A DNA stretch of 64,000 bases from Bacillus crepusculi (GTDB lineage: Bacteria > Bacillota > Bacilli > Bacillales > Bacillaceae): the NCBI RefSeq assembly GCF_014764715.1, contig NZ_JACXXE010000001.1, forward strand, positions 310,001-374,000. The letters run 5' to 3'. Positions 1 to 7,596 of the stretch are shown piece by piece (position 1 is the first letter of the stretch; each line of letters begins with the position of its first letter). Made by a program: the position numbers and the translations under genes. The notes below the pieces were generated by a model. That model was not told where the DNA came from and did not search any database. It worked only from the letters and a program-made list of their open reading frames with translations.

Positions 1-66
1 TACACAACACTTCTATTGTATTGTCGTTTTTAGACACGATGATGAACCCTAAAAGGAGAAGAAAAA

Positions 67-654
67 ATGATTATGCCAAAAAAAGATCCGAGAATACTTC
101 GTACAAGACAATTGATTGTAGACTCTTTTCTTTCGTTAGCTAGTGAAAAAGATTTCAACAATATAACGGTCCGTGATATCACAGAAAAGGCTACTATTAA
201 CCGCGCTACATTTTATGCGCACTTTGACGATAAATTTGATTTATTACATTCTACAATCACCAATACATTTACAGACAAATTGAAAAAAAGACTAAATGAT
301 CACGATGGATTCAATGAAAAAGTCATTGCCAATATTTTTCTAGCCATGTGTGATCACCATAAAGAGTTAAGCGACCTATGTCCTAAAGGTTATAATTCTT
401 TAGGAACTATTATAGAAAGTAAAATTAAAGAGGAGTTACAGAAGCTAATAGCTGACCTTGTGCTAAAAGGAACTGAAAATACCATTGAATTAGAGGATAA
501 ACAATTGGTAACAACCCTATCTACTATGCTAAGTTGGGGGATATACGGAGCTGCATACACATGGAATAAGGATGGAAGACCTATTTCACCACAAGAGCTA
601 GTGACTAAGACCATGCCTATCTTTAAAAATGGCATGAGTAAGTATTTTCTTTAA
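67..654 (+). CDS. TetR/AcrR family transcriptional regulator
   Basis: A 195-residue protein with a TetR-type N-terminal DNA-binding domain. Residues 10-55 read as three helices ending in the typical ATFYAHFDDKFDLL recognition-helix and linker pattern. The C-terminal part is the variable ligand and dimer domain and does not reveal the ligand. An AAAAGGAG ribosome binding site lies about 9 bases before the chosen ATG, and a second in-frame ATG two codons later is possible. No intact gene follows on the same strand, because the next 430 bases hold only decayed fragments, so its original target may be lost or may lie left of the window edge. Family call is firm; target is unknown. Confidence 0.85.
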   Translation: MIMPKKDPRILRTRQLIVDSFLSLASEKDFNNITVRDITEKATINRATFYAHFDDKFDLLHSTITNTFTDKLKKRLNDHDGFNEKVIANIFLAMCDHHKELSDLCPKGYNSLGTIIESKIKEELQKLIADLVLKGTENTIELEDKQLVTTLSTMLSWGIYGAAYTWNKDGRPISPQELVTKTMPIFKNGMSKYFL

Positions 655-660
655 TGAAAC

Positions 661-1031
661 TGATGTTAATTATCAATTATTTTAGCCATTTTAAAGTAGC
701 TAAAAGAAACATCAAAAAACACAGAAATGATATGGATTTAAATAATGGGGGTATTTTAAGGAGAAAGCAATGATCAATTGCCTGCAAGAGGTCAATTAGT
801 ATTAGTCACCAGTTATGAGCAGGCTCGATTTGTTGTTGCTTAAATGACTGGGGAAAAAGAGTCTGCTGACGTGTAGAACTTAGGTTACAAAGCTTTACTT
901 AGAGTGGATTCATTAAATTGTGGAATTCTTATACGGCTATTGTTTATCAGGTCATACAATGGATCTACATTTACTTTCTTGTACAAGTCTACTTTTGTTT
1001 GTCTAAATCTCATCTCTTTTAAATTTCAAAG
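661..1031. other. Gene-poor stretch with a decayed short reading frame
   Basis: No intact gene is seen. A good AAGGAG at 758-763 precedes an ATG at 770 that opens only a nine-codon frame. A neighbouring frame from 775 to the stop at 841-843 reads QLPARGQLVLVTSYEQARF, which looks like protein but has no start of its own. The simplest reading is a frameshifted, truncated gene that once followed the TetR regulator. The protein is not recognisable from this fragment. Confidence 0.4.
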
Positions 1032-1084
1032 CTTCTACGACCTTCTCAATAAATTAAATCGGTCGTAGAAGTTGGGCCTTTTTG
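1032..1084 (+). terminator. Hairpin terminator upstream of the HxlR remnant
   Basis: CTTCTACGACC (1032-1042) pairs perfectly with GGTCGTAGAAG (1061-1071) over 11 bp with an 18-base loop. A short T run follows at 1079-1083, eight bases after the stem. It would end transcription coming from the TetR side. The loop is long and the T run is displaced, so strength is uncertain. Confidence 0.5.
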
Positions 1085-1303
1085 ATCTTCTTGCTCCGTT
1101 ATCGAATTTGTTGGTACTGTAAATATTTTAAAACATTAACCAACACACTAAAAGAACTTGAAGCAGATCATTTAATTAATCGTAAAGAATATCCTCAAGT
1201 GCCTCCAAAAGTAGAATATAGTTTATCTGAAAAGGGATTATCACTGATACCTGTATTAGATGAGATATGTGATTGGGGAGAGGAACAAATGAAAAATAAT
1301 TAG
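1082..1303 (+). pseudogene. HxlR-type regulator, C-terminal remnant
   Basis: From about position 1129 the frame reads KTLTNTLKELEADHLINRKE followed by a PPKVEYSLSEKGLSLIPVL segment. This is the second half of an HxlR-family winged-helix domain: recognition helix, the wing with PPKVEYSLT-type strands, and the dimer helix. The first half of the domain, which normally carries the conserved Cys and the first helix-turn-helix elements, is missing. The residues before 1129 do not resemble the family, there is no ribosome binding site, and the apparent start falls in the preceding terminator. This is a 5'-truncated pseudogene rather than a functional 73-residue protein. Confidence 0.7.
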
Positions 1304-1313
1304 GTAGACTGGA

Positions 1314-1359
1314 AAGAAAGCTACTACGGTTTAAACATGCTTTCTAAAGTAGCTTTCTT
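1314..1359 (+). terminator. Hairpin after the HxlR remnant
   Basis: AAGAAAGCTACT (1314-1325) and AGTAGCTTTCTT (1348-1359) form a perfect 12 bp stem starting 10 bases after the remnant's stop codon. The loop is 22 bases. The downstream side is T-rich (CTTCTCATCTT) but has no clean T run. It is probably the surviving terminator of the original hxlR-type gene. Confidence 0.55.
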
Positions 1360-1450
1360 CTCATCTTATATCAATCGTTTTCAAATTGTAATGGTCGTTT
1401 CAACACTCGCAAATATCACTCCTGATTGATCATATAATAGGTCAACGAGG

Positions 1451-1478
1451 CACGCAACTCGAGTTCTGCGTGATTTTT
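1451..1478 (+). terminator. Hairpin with T run between the HxlR remnant and the PLP enzyme
   Basis: CACGCA (1451-1456) pairs with TGCGTG (1467-1472), enclosing a self-complementary AACTCGAGTT, and is followed on the + strand by ATTTTTC. The T run is on the + strand, although the nearest intact gene (ending at 1487) is on the - strand. It may also fold in the - strand transcript as an unusual terminator without a T run. Confidence 0.4.
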
Positions 1479-1486
1479 CTCTAAGG

Positions 1487-2590
1487 TTATTTTGATTTAA
1501 TTCCTGCACCACAAAGAGGGATGACAATGGTTTCTTCTGGTTTCTTTTGATATTTCATGTAGCCAGCAAAATTGACTGCAGATGTCACTTCGACATAAAA
1601 TCCTTTCTCACTTAGTTTAGAACGTGCATTCAGAATGTCATCTTCTTCAATATCAATAAACGTACCATTGGTATCTTGTACAGCTTCTAAAATTTGTTTG
1701 GAGCGCGCCGGGGCAGCAATGGCAATCCCTTCTGCTAAGGTCCCTTTATTCGTGACAGGTGATGCTGATTCCTCTTCATTTTGATACGCTTTCACAAGGG
1801 GTGCACAGTTTTTCGCTTGAATAGCAACGATTTTCGGTATTTTATGAATGAGACCATTTTCAAATAATTCTTTAAAGCCATAATATGCACCTAGGAGGAG
1901 AGTACCGTTTCCAACCGGAATGATTAAAGCATCAGGTGCTCCTTTTAGTTGCTCATAGATTTCATAGGCGTATGTTTTAGTGCCTTCAAAAAAATAAGGG
2001 TTATAGACATGGCTTGCATAAAAAACGTTTTCATTGTCTACTGCCTTTTGGGCCGCAGCTGCAATGTCCTCTCGCGTCCCATGAATTTCTTTAATCGTTG
2101 CTCCATGGGCTTTTATTTGAGCGACTTTTTTGGGTGAAGTGTCATCGCTTAGATAGATGTCACAGGCGATACCACAACGTGCTGCATAAGCTGCAATCGC
2201 CGTTCCTGCATTCCCACTACTATCAGCAATCACTTTTGATACCCCTAATTCTTTCGCATGTGTCATCAACACAGCGGCTCCTCGGTCTTTAAAGGATAAT
2301 GTCGGCATCATATAATCAACTTTTACATAAGTATTTAGCTCATTAGGATCTAGAACGATTAAAGGGGATTGACCCTCCCCCATTGTGACAGTTTCCCAAG
2401 TCTTAGAACCTTTTGAAAATGGCATAGTTTCAACATAACGCCATAATGAATTTGGATAGTGATCCCAAGCTGCGACGTCTATTTTTGGGGTATCTTTTAC
2501 TAGATTTAATACTCCACCACAATCACATTTCCATAGAGTTCGTGTCATCTCATATTTTTTCCCGCAATGGTTACAAATTAATTGATTCAT
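1487..2590 (-). CDS. Threonine synthase-like PLP enzyme (fold type II)
   Basis: A 367-residue enzyme of the threonine synthase/threonine dehydratase group. Residues 6-24 form a zinc ribbon (C6, C9, C22, C24), followed by a GEGQSP motif at 71-76, the PLP-lysine motif SFKDRGA with Lys101, and the phosphate-binding loop SSGNAGT at 124-130. These identify a fold type II PLP enzyme related to archaeal-type threonine synthase. It does not sit with homoserine or threonine biosynthesis genes. It is the last gene of a cluster with RidA and a PAS-HTH regulator, which favours amino-acid catabolism (beta-elimination or beta-replacement on a hydroxy- or diamino acid) over ThrC itself. The 72-base gap upstream carries two TTTTTTTATATA boxes, so it may have its own promoter. 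Fold is sure; substrate is inference. Confidence 0.75.
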   Translation of the reverse strand: MNQLICNHCGKKYEMTRTLWKCDCGGVLNLVKDTPKIDVAAWDHYPNSLWRYVETMPFSKGSKTWETVTMGEGQSPLIVLDPNELNTYVKVDYMMPTLSFKDRGAAVLMTHAKELGVSKVIADSSGNAGTAIAAYAARCGIACDIYLSDDTSPKKVAQIKAHGATIKEIHGTREDIAAAAQKAVDNENVFYASHVYNPYFFEGTKTYAYEIYEQLKGAPDALIIPVGNGTLLLGAYYGFKELFENGLIHKIPKIVAIQAKNCAPLVKAYQNEEESASPVTNKGTLAEGIAIAAPARSKQILEAVQDTNGTFIDIEEDDILNARSKLSEKGFYVEVTSAVNFAGYMKYQKKPEETIVIPLCGAGIKSK

Positions 2591-2612
2591 TCATCATCTG
2601 CCCCTTTGAATA

Positions 2613-2643
2613 TTTTTTTATATAAAATATATTTTTTTATATA
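2613..2643 (-). promoter_or_regulatory. Paired TTTTTTTATATA boxes, candidate operator/promoter
   Basis: Two copies of TTTTTTTATATA lie at 2613-2624 and 2632-2643, 19 bp apart, in the short gap before the PLP enzyme gene. The first is embedded in the 12-bp palindrome TTTTATATAAAA (2616-2627). The same box occurs twice upstream of the regulator gene of this cluster. Binding by that regulator is inference; an AT-rich promoter alone is the alternative. Confidence 0.4.
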
Positions 2644-2662
2644 GAATGGTCAAAAAAATATT

Positions 2663-3037
2663 CTAAATATATGCGATGGCATCCATTTCAATTTTGAAAC
2701 CAAAATGTAATTCATTCGTTGGTACAATCGTACGTGCTGGTTTATGTTGACCGAAAAATTCAGTATAAACAGCATCTACTTTGTCCCATAATTCAATATC
2801 TGAAATGTATAATGTCATGCGCAAAATCTGTTCTTTTTTACTTCCTGCAGCTTCTACAATCATCTCCACATTCTTAAGCGCTTGTAATGTCTCTTCTTCA
2901 ATGGGGCCGAATTCTTTTTCTCTCGTTTCTGGATTGATGGCAAATTGTCCTGAAACATAGACCATGTTTTGATGAATGGTTGCGAATGCATAGTGTCCAT
3001 TTGCTTTTAAATTGCCTACCTCAAGGATGCTTTTCAT
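2663..3037 (-). CDS. RidA/YjgF family enamine/imine deaminase
   Basis: A 124-residue protein of the usual RidA length and fold. It has the VSGQFAINPETR strand region, QALKNVEMIVEAAG, the FF..HKPARTIV segment with the catalytic Arg102, and a C-terminal EMDAIAYI strand. RidA proteins hydrolyse reactive enamines and imines released by PLP-dependent dehydratases, protecting other PLP enzymes. This fits its position immediately before a fold type II PLP enzyme gene. The C-terminal stretch reads HFGFKIEMDAI rather than the usual GA.VEIE form, so it may belong to a non-archetypal Rid subgroup. Its start overlaps the stop of the upstream regulator gene by four bases (ATGA), indicating translational coupling. 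Confidence 0.85.
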   Translation of the reverse strand: MKSILEVGNLKANGHYAFATIHQNMVYVSGQFAINPETREKEFGPIEEETLQALKNVEMIVEAAGSKKEQILRMTLYISDIELWDKVDAVYTEFFGQHKPARTIVPTNELHFGFKIEMDAIAYI

Positions 3038-3699
3038 TTCGTTTCACCTTCATTCGATTTATTTTTGATTTCATCCAAATAGCTATAGACGGTTACTTTG
3101 GAAATGCCTAACATAGATGCGACCTTCTCAACAGAGCCTTTCATTAAAAAAATCCCCTTTTCGTCCATGAATCTTATTAATTCAATTTTTTCTTGACGTT
3201 TCATGACTGGATGAACACTGTTTTGAATGATTTGTTGAATCAATTGATCTACTATTTCTTCCACATTTTCAAGATCATCATTTGATGTTGTTTCTGTCTC
3301 TTGAGCTTCCACCTGTGTAGTAAGAAAAGTATCCATAAATTGCTGCATTTGATTTAGGGCTTCAATATCAAAATTAATACATAAAGCACCAACCACTTTT
3401 TGCTTTGAATCACGTATTAATGAAGTCGAAGAACGAATCGTACGATTATCTTCTGTTACAAATGTATAACCAGCCAGATAATCTTCTTTAAAATCTTCTG
3501 ATTGTAATACAGTCTTTACTAGATGATCAAATGATTGGCCGATTTCTCTTCCTGTCACATGGTTATTTACTGTAAACATGACAGATGCTTGAGGGTTCGT
3601 TAAATCATGAATCACCACTTCACAATTTGATCCAAACATTTTTGCAGTAGATTTTGCTAAAGGAATATAACTCTCTAATAAATTCTGAATATTTTCCAT
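3034..3699 (-). CDS. YheO-like PAS/HTH transcriptional regulator
   Basis: About 221 residues. The N-terminal two-thirds match the YheO-like PAS domain: a GSNCEVVIHDL strand, a TVNNHVTGR region, and SSTSLIRD...VVGALCINFD. The C-terminal 60 residues form a Trp-operon/Fis-like HTH with RQEKIELIRFMDEKGIFL and VASMLGISKVTVYSYLDEI. The ATG at 3699 is preferred because GAGG lies 9 bases before it inside an alternative ATG (3714). Regulators of this kind are commonly linked to RidA and amino-acid catabolic enzymes and sense a small ligand through the PAS domain. It is the first gene of the cluster and overlaps ridA by four bases. Its upstream region carries TTTTTTATATA boxes, suggesting autoregulation. 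Confidence 0.8.
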   Translation of the reverse strand: MENIQNLLESYIPLAKSTAKMFGSNCEVVIHDLTNPQASVMFTVNNHVTGREIGQSFDHLVKTVLQSEDFKEDYLAGYTFVTEDNRTIRSSTSLIRDSKQKVVGALCINFDIEALNQMQQFMDTFLTTQVEAQETETTSNDDLENVEEIVDQLIQQIIQNSVHPVMKRQEKIELIRFMDEKGIFLMKGSVEKVASMLGISKVTVYSYLDEIKNKSNEGETK

Positions 3700-3739
3700 A
3701 TCTAAATACCTCATTTTTTTATTTCACCAAATTATATAA

Positions 3740-3779
3740 TTTTTTATATAAAAAATCAATATGTAGACTTTTTTATATA
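3740..3779 (-). promoter_or_regulatory. TTTTTTATATA boxes upstream of the PAS/HTH regulator
   Basis: TTTTTTATATA occurs at 3740-3750 and 3769-3779, 29 bp apart. The first is part of a perfect 16-bp palindrome TTTTTTATATAAAAAA (3740-3755). With the pair at 2613-2643 this gives four copies in the two places where this cluster would need control. The spacings of 19 and 29 bp differ by about one helical turn. The tracts also contain TATA-rich -10-like elements, so promoter and operator may overlap. Confidence 0.4.
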
Positions 3780-3834
3780 ATATTTTTTCTACTTTTTTAA
3801 GTGTGAGCTTTTTATCAGCAACCCCTCAGGTATA

Positions 3835-4040
3835 TCACTTGTTTCTGGTCTTCTTGATCAAATTCACGCCATCGTAAGCCAGACTTTCTACACATGCCGC
3901 TTTCTTGAGTATGTAATGATCAAAAAAAGTCTTCGTATAGTCTGTAACAAGATTTCGCATGTCCATAACATTCCGTTCGCCTCTGCGCGTCCGGCAGTAT
4001 AGCCACCGATTGGTTCTGGGAATGTGTCATAGCTTTTCAT
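3835..4040 (-). pseudogene. Frameshifted fragment, possibly an alpha/beta hydrolase
   Basis: On the - strand an AAGGAGGAACAAAAGG ribosome binding site leads to an ATG at 4040 reading MKSYDTFPEPIGGYTAGR. The frame soon becomes implausible and stops. A second frame then reads NLVTDYTKTFFDHYIL and continues to a stop at 3835. The second part resembles the C-terminus of dienelactone-hydrolase/esterase-like alpha/beta hydrolases, which end in FFD.YL. Start and end together span only about 200 bases, so most of the gene is deleted and the rest frameshifted. The family call is tentative. Confidence 0.45.
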
Positions 4041-4440
4041 CCTTTTGTTCCTCCTTCATGAATGATAGTGCCGGTTGTGAAATACACATTGCGCTATAAG
4101 CATTCAAACCAATATGTCGAGATTGTCCCTTGTGTTAAGAGTTTGTTATTGAGGGATAAAACCTGTACTGATGCCATCGTCTTTATGTATATATCTTTGT
4201 GATATAATCATGATCAAGACCAAATGCCAAGTGAAATGAGAATGAACTTGCTGAAAGGTATTCACGATTTTAAAAGATTCTGAAGAATGGAACAATATAT
4301 TTTTAACATGGCGCATATGAAGAAAATATATGGGGCTGTTTTTGTTGAGCGATTTTTCAGTTATCTTGACTCACTCTCCTGAAGTCATTGTCATTATTAT
4401 ACCCAATGTGAATGACAAGTGAAAAACAACTTCAATGTGA
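4041..4440. other. Intergenic region without a recognisable gene
   Basis: No reading frame with a ribosome binding site is seen over about 400 bases. The only structure noted is an inverted repeat, TTGTCATT (4388-4395) and AATGACAA (4411-4418), with a 15-base spacer. It could be a protein-binding site or a weak hairpin. The stretch separates decayed DNA on the left from the xylanase operon on the right. Confidence 0.4.
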
Positions 4441-4443
4441 CAT

Positions 4444-4485
4444 AGAAAAAAGTCAATTTTCTTTTTTGAATGAGAAAATTGACTT
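4444..4485 (-). terminator. Rho-independent terminator of xynC
   Basis: AAAGTCAATTTTC (4449-4461) and GAAAATTGACTTT (4473-4485) form a perfect 13 bp stem with an 11-base loop, 19 bases after the xynC stop. On the - strand it runs into a T tract at 4445-4450. Confidence 0.85.
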
Positions 4486-4503
4486 TGTAAGATTCGGAGG
4501 TAT

Positions 4504-5769
4504 TTATCGTTTTAGAACAAATGTTGTCACACTTTGAGCCGGGAGATGAGCCCAAAATTGATTACCCGATATATTGAAATCTGTTCCAGGCTGAAGGTTG
4601 CTGCTACTGCTCGTGATCCATCTAGACGCCTCGGAAACAGATCCATTTTGCACCACGAAGTGTTGATTCACCCCGGTGTTGTTTTTATTAATCGCTACAA
4701 CGACGACTTTATTGTCGCCTTTATAGGCTGATACGAATACATTCGGTTCAGGACTTTTCGTTGCATCAAGCCTTACGTAGCCAGGGCGCACAAATTTTGA
4801 GAAATGTGCCATGTTGTAGCCGCGTTTGCTGATGGTCCCATCTTCCTTCATAGGGCCGTAGGATCTGCGGATATACCACCAAACATACGCCTGAAAGTCT
4901 CCTTCCACCATCGAATGGTGAATATGCTCTGAAACTCCTAATGCCTCTGGCCAGCGGTCCGCTGAATTGTTGTCGCTATTCGGGTAGTATACCTCTGTCA
5001 TCCATAGCTCTTTTCCTCCTCCCTTTTGTTTGAAAAGAGGATATGGAAGCTGGCTGATTTGGGTTCCGTACAGGTGGGCACCGAGAATGTCCATATTACT
5101 AAGTGCCTGCGGATCGTTTAAAATAGGATCTGATATATTTTTCAGGTATTGAAAGGATTCTGGCGCAATGACGCGGGCATTAATAGAGCCGGCATTTTCT
5201 CTCATGAAACGCAGAATTTCCTGAGGGGTCCACCATGTCCATTCATGTGCATAATCGGGCTCGTTTTGTACGGAAATCGCATAAAGATTCACACCATTAT
5301 TCTTCATGTACGTCACAAAATCATTTAGATGCTGAGCATATGCTGCGTATTGATTGTATTTAAGCCGCTTTGCAGATGCGCCATTACGGTTAAAGGTCTC
5401 GATCATATGGCTTGGAGGATTCCAAGGTGAAGCGATCACTAAAGCGCCATGCTCTATCGCTCTTTTGGCTGTAGCGACTTCTCTGTTCCAATTGTTTCTG
5501 TTTTCGTCTACATAAATTCTAAGAATTGAAAAACCTAACTGATTCTGTCCATTGCCAAAGGCAGTCTCCCTTTGAGGAGCCGTTAAATCACCAATCCAAG
5601 CCGGGTGGTTCATTCCACCAAAGCCGCGAATCACTTGCCTTTCCGCATTGATATTAATGTTTGCATCACTTGCTGCTGAAACCTCAGTCAATCCGGGTCC
5701 TATGAACATGACTGATAGCATCGTAAAGCAGACCAATAAAGTACAAATTGGCTTTTTCACAATTGACAT
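4504..5769 (-). CDS. xynC: Secreted glucuronoxylanase (GH30, XynC)
   Basis: About 421 residues, the length of B. subtilis XynC and closely similar throughout. A signal peptide (basic start, hydrophobic stretch, VSAA cleavage region near residue 34) sends it out of the cell. The GH30 barrel has the acid/base Glu in SVQNEPDYAHEW (Glu171, counted from the TTG) and the nucleophile in LWMTEVYYP (Glu260). A C-terminal beta domain ends in HLPAQSVTTFVLKR. The family cleaves methylglucuronoxylan at bonds positioned by the glucuronic-acid branch. A TTG directly before the ATG is also a possible start and has slightly better spacing from GGGGAG. It is the second gene after xynD and ends at a strong terminator. 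Confidence 0.95.
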   Translation of the reverse strand: MSIVKKPICTLLVCFTMLSVMFIGPGLTEVSAASDANININAERQVIRGFGGMNHPAWIGDLTAPQRETAFGNGQNQLGFSILRIYVDENRNNWNREVATAKRAIEHGALVIASPWNPPSHMIETFNRNGASAKRLKYNQYAAYAQHLNDFVTYMKNNGVNLYAISVQNEPDYAHEWTWWTPQEILRFMRENAGSINARVIAPESFQYLKNISDPILNDPQALSNMDILGAHLYGTQISQLPYPLFKQKGGGKELWMTEVYYPNSDNNSADRWPEALGVSEHIHHSMVEGDFQAYVWWYIRRSYGPMKEDGTISKRGYNMAHFSKFVRPGYVRLDATKSPEPNVFVSAYKGDNKVVVVAINKNNTGVNQHFVVQNGSVSEASRWITSSSSNLQPGTDFNISGNQFWAHLPAQSVTTFVLKR

Positions 5770-5833
5770 CAAGTTTCCCCACTCCCCACCAAACGTTTAT
5801 GGAAATAGCAATCTCCGTTTTTCTCCTCATATG

Positions 5834-7378
5834 CTACCTTTGCGTAAACTGCCAGGAATCAAATTGAAATAGGTTTCCAGTGCCTGTTCCGGTAAAGACA
5901 AAAAATACGTTGTGCACACCTGCTGCGCCGTTTACCGCTGTTTCTATTTCTCGCCAGTTTTGCGTTCCGCCTGTGGAAGGGACATTAAGTGTTCCGACGA
6001 GTCTGCCGTCTGCACTGCCAAGGCGTACTTCTATTTTTCCGCCTGTACTTGATGCTACATTGGCCTTAAATGTTCTAGCACCGCTTGATCCGAAATCTAC
6101 GTTACTGACTGCCACCCAATCTCCGTTTTGAATGTTTGTGACATGCTGGTTATTGACTGGTCCACCGGGTGCTGAGGAGGCCTCTGTCAAAATGCGTCCA
6201 TTCCAAGCGAATGTTTCAGCTTCTACCCGCTGATATGGATTCAGATTGGATAGCTGTTTCACCCCTTCATAATTGGCTGCTACCTCTTGAAGGGAGCCGT
6301 CAGCATTATGCACAAGCTTATTAATATGGGGAGATCTGTATCCTTTACCTGCTCCGTATAATGCAGAGCTGACCGTTTGTGTATGATACACAACATACCA
6401 CTCGTTTTTAAAATTGAACACAGCATGATGGTTGTTACCGCCTCCACCGAAAAATGCACCCGGATTTTTCAGGAAGTGTCCTTTATACGTAAAGGGACCC
6501 ATAGGGTTTGAGCTCGTCATATAGCCGATCTCACCAGGTGGTTTATCAGCTGGATGGGAGCCGCCAAAATTGATGCAATAGGAATAGTAATACGTTCCGT
6601 TATACTTGTGCATCCCTGAGTCTTCAAACATAAAAGGTGCATCAATGGTCGATGCACTGCTGGCAACACTTGTCATATCAGGCCCTAATTTCAGAACTCT
6701 TGCTGTGTTAGGATTGGCCCATTGTCCCTGCGTTGGATTTGAACCGCCTGGAACGCCTCCACCGGCATATAGATACCCAGTACCGTCATCATCGACAAAT
6801 ACGGCTGGATCAAAAAGCCATACAACACCGGACATACCTGGTGTGCTTGGTGTGACAAGCGCTTTTCCGATTGGATCTGTCCATGGACCAATCGGGCTGT
6901 CTGCTGTAAGAACGCCAATCCCTCCGCCGCTGTTTGCGAAATAAAGGAAAAATTTATCCTTCCCATTGATCTTTTTCACCGCCGCTGATGGAGCCCAGGA
7001 AGCACCTGCCCATTTGGCAATCCCTCTGCCGCCATTTGCCCCATTTGCCCCGGCTACTGGAATGGCGCCGTGATCTGTCCAGTTCACCATATCCGCCGAA
7101 GAGATGACGAACACCCTATTTAAATTTGCAAATGAATTATCTTTAATTGTTCCGTTGCTGTGATATTCATAGTCATCACTTGACATATAAATGTACACTC
7201 TGCCGTTATAGGTGAGCGCAAACGGATCTGCCCCCAAGTGGTGGTCTATGAGCGGGTTTGCATTTCCTACTCGTTTTGCAATGGGGGTACTTGCTGCACT
7301 CGCATCATATACAGGTATACAGCTTAGTACCAAAGCTAGAATCAAAAAACCTACACCGCACTTCATCCTCTTCCTCAT
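5834..7378 (-). CDS. xynD: Secreted arabinoxylan arabinofuranohydrolase (GH43 + CBM6, XynD)
   Basis: 514 residues from the ATG at 7378, chosen because AGGAGG sits 10 bases before it and a signal peptide (MRKRMKCGVGFLILALVLS, then DASA) follows. This matches the length of B. subtilis XynD. The GH43 five-bladed propeller begins at NPLIDHHLGADPF, where the Asp is the expected catalytic base, and continues to about residue 375. The last 125 residues, starting at YQRVEAETFAWN, form a CBM6 carbohydrate-binding module. The enzyme removes arabinose side chains from arabinoxylan. With XynC it forms a two-gene operon (64 bases apart) for plant hemicellulose. Confidence 0.95.
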   Translation of the reverse strand: MRKRMKCGVGFLILALVLSCIPVYDASAASTPIAKRVGNANPLIDHHLGADPFALTYNGRVYIYMSSDDYEYHSNGTIKDNSFANLNRVFVISSADMVNWTDHGAIPVAGANGANGGRGIAKWAGASWAPSAAVKKINGKDKFFLYFANSGGGIGVLTADSPIGPWTDPIGKALVTPSTPGMSGVVWLFDPAVFVDDDGTGYLYAGGGVPGGSNPTQGQWANPNTARVLKLGPDMTSVASSASTIDAPFMFEDSGMHKYNGTYYYSYCINFGGSHPADKPPGEIGYMTSSNPMGPFTYKGHFLKNPGAFFGGGGNNHHAVFNFKNEWYVVYHTQTVSSALYGAGKGYRSPHINKLVHNADGSLQEVAANYEGVKQLSNLNPYQRVEAETFAWNGRILTEASSAPGGPVNNQHVTNIQNGDWVAVSNVDFGSSGARTFKANVASSTGGKIEVRLGSADGRLVGTLNVPSTGGTQNWREIETAVNGAAGVHNVFFVFTGTGTGNLFQFDSWQFTQR

Positions 7379-7542
7379 CGTGTCATTTCCTCCTGTTTTC
7401 ATCTTCCTAATATTGGGGTTTACGCCCAATTTCAAATTATGTTGATATGCGCTAATGAAGAATGAATACAAAGGATGATTTCTAGTGCAAATCACTGCAA
7501 TAATCACAATGAAAACCCTTACTTTTTAACTAGAAAACAACA

Positions 7543-7579
7543 AAAAAATGCAGTCCTCCATGTTGGAGCTGCATTTTTT
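7543..7579 (-). terminator. Terminator of the methylmalonate-semialdehyde dehydrogenase gene
   Basis: AAAAAATGCAG (7543-7553) and CTGCATTTTTT (7569-7579) pair perfectly, with CTCCA/TGGAG extending the stem after a two-base bulge. It lies 18 bases after the stop of the dehydrogenase gene. The A/T tracts on both sides would also let it work on the + strand. Confidence 0.85.
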
Positions 7580-7596
7580 CTCATGATGAATGTAGA

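Noticed and set aside
390..635. Open frame on the - strand inside the TetR gene
   Set aside because: It lies wholly opposite a gene with clear family motifs, has no ribosome binding site and no recognisable protein pattern.
1082..1303. Functional 73-residue HxlR-type regulator
   Set aside because: Half of the DNA-binding domain is missing and the apparent start lies in a terminator.
5834..7507. Longer xynD start at 7507
   Set aside because: It would place 43 residues before a perfect signal peptide; AGGAGG and ATG at 7378 fit the known protein length.
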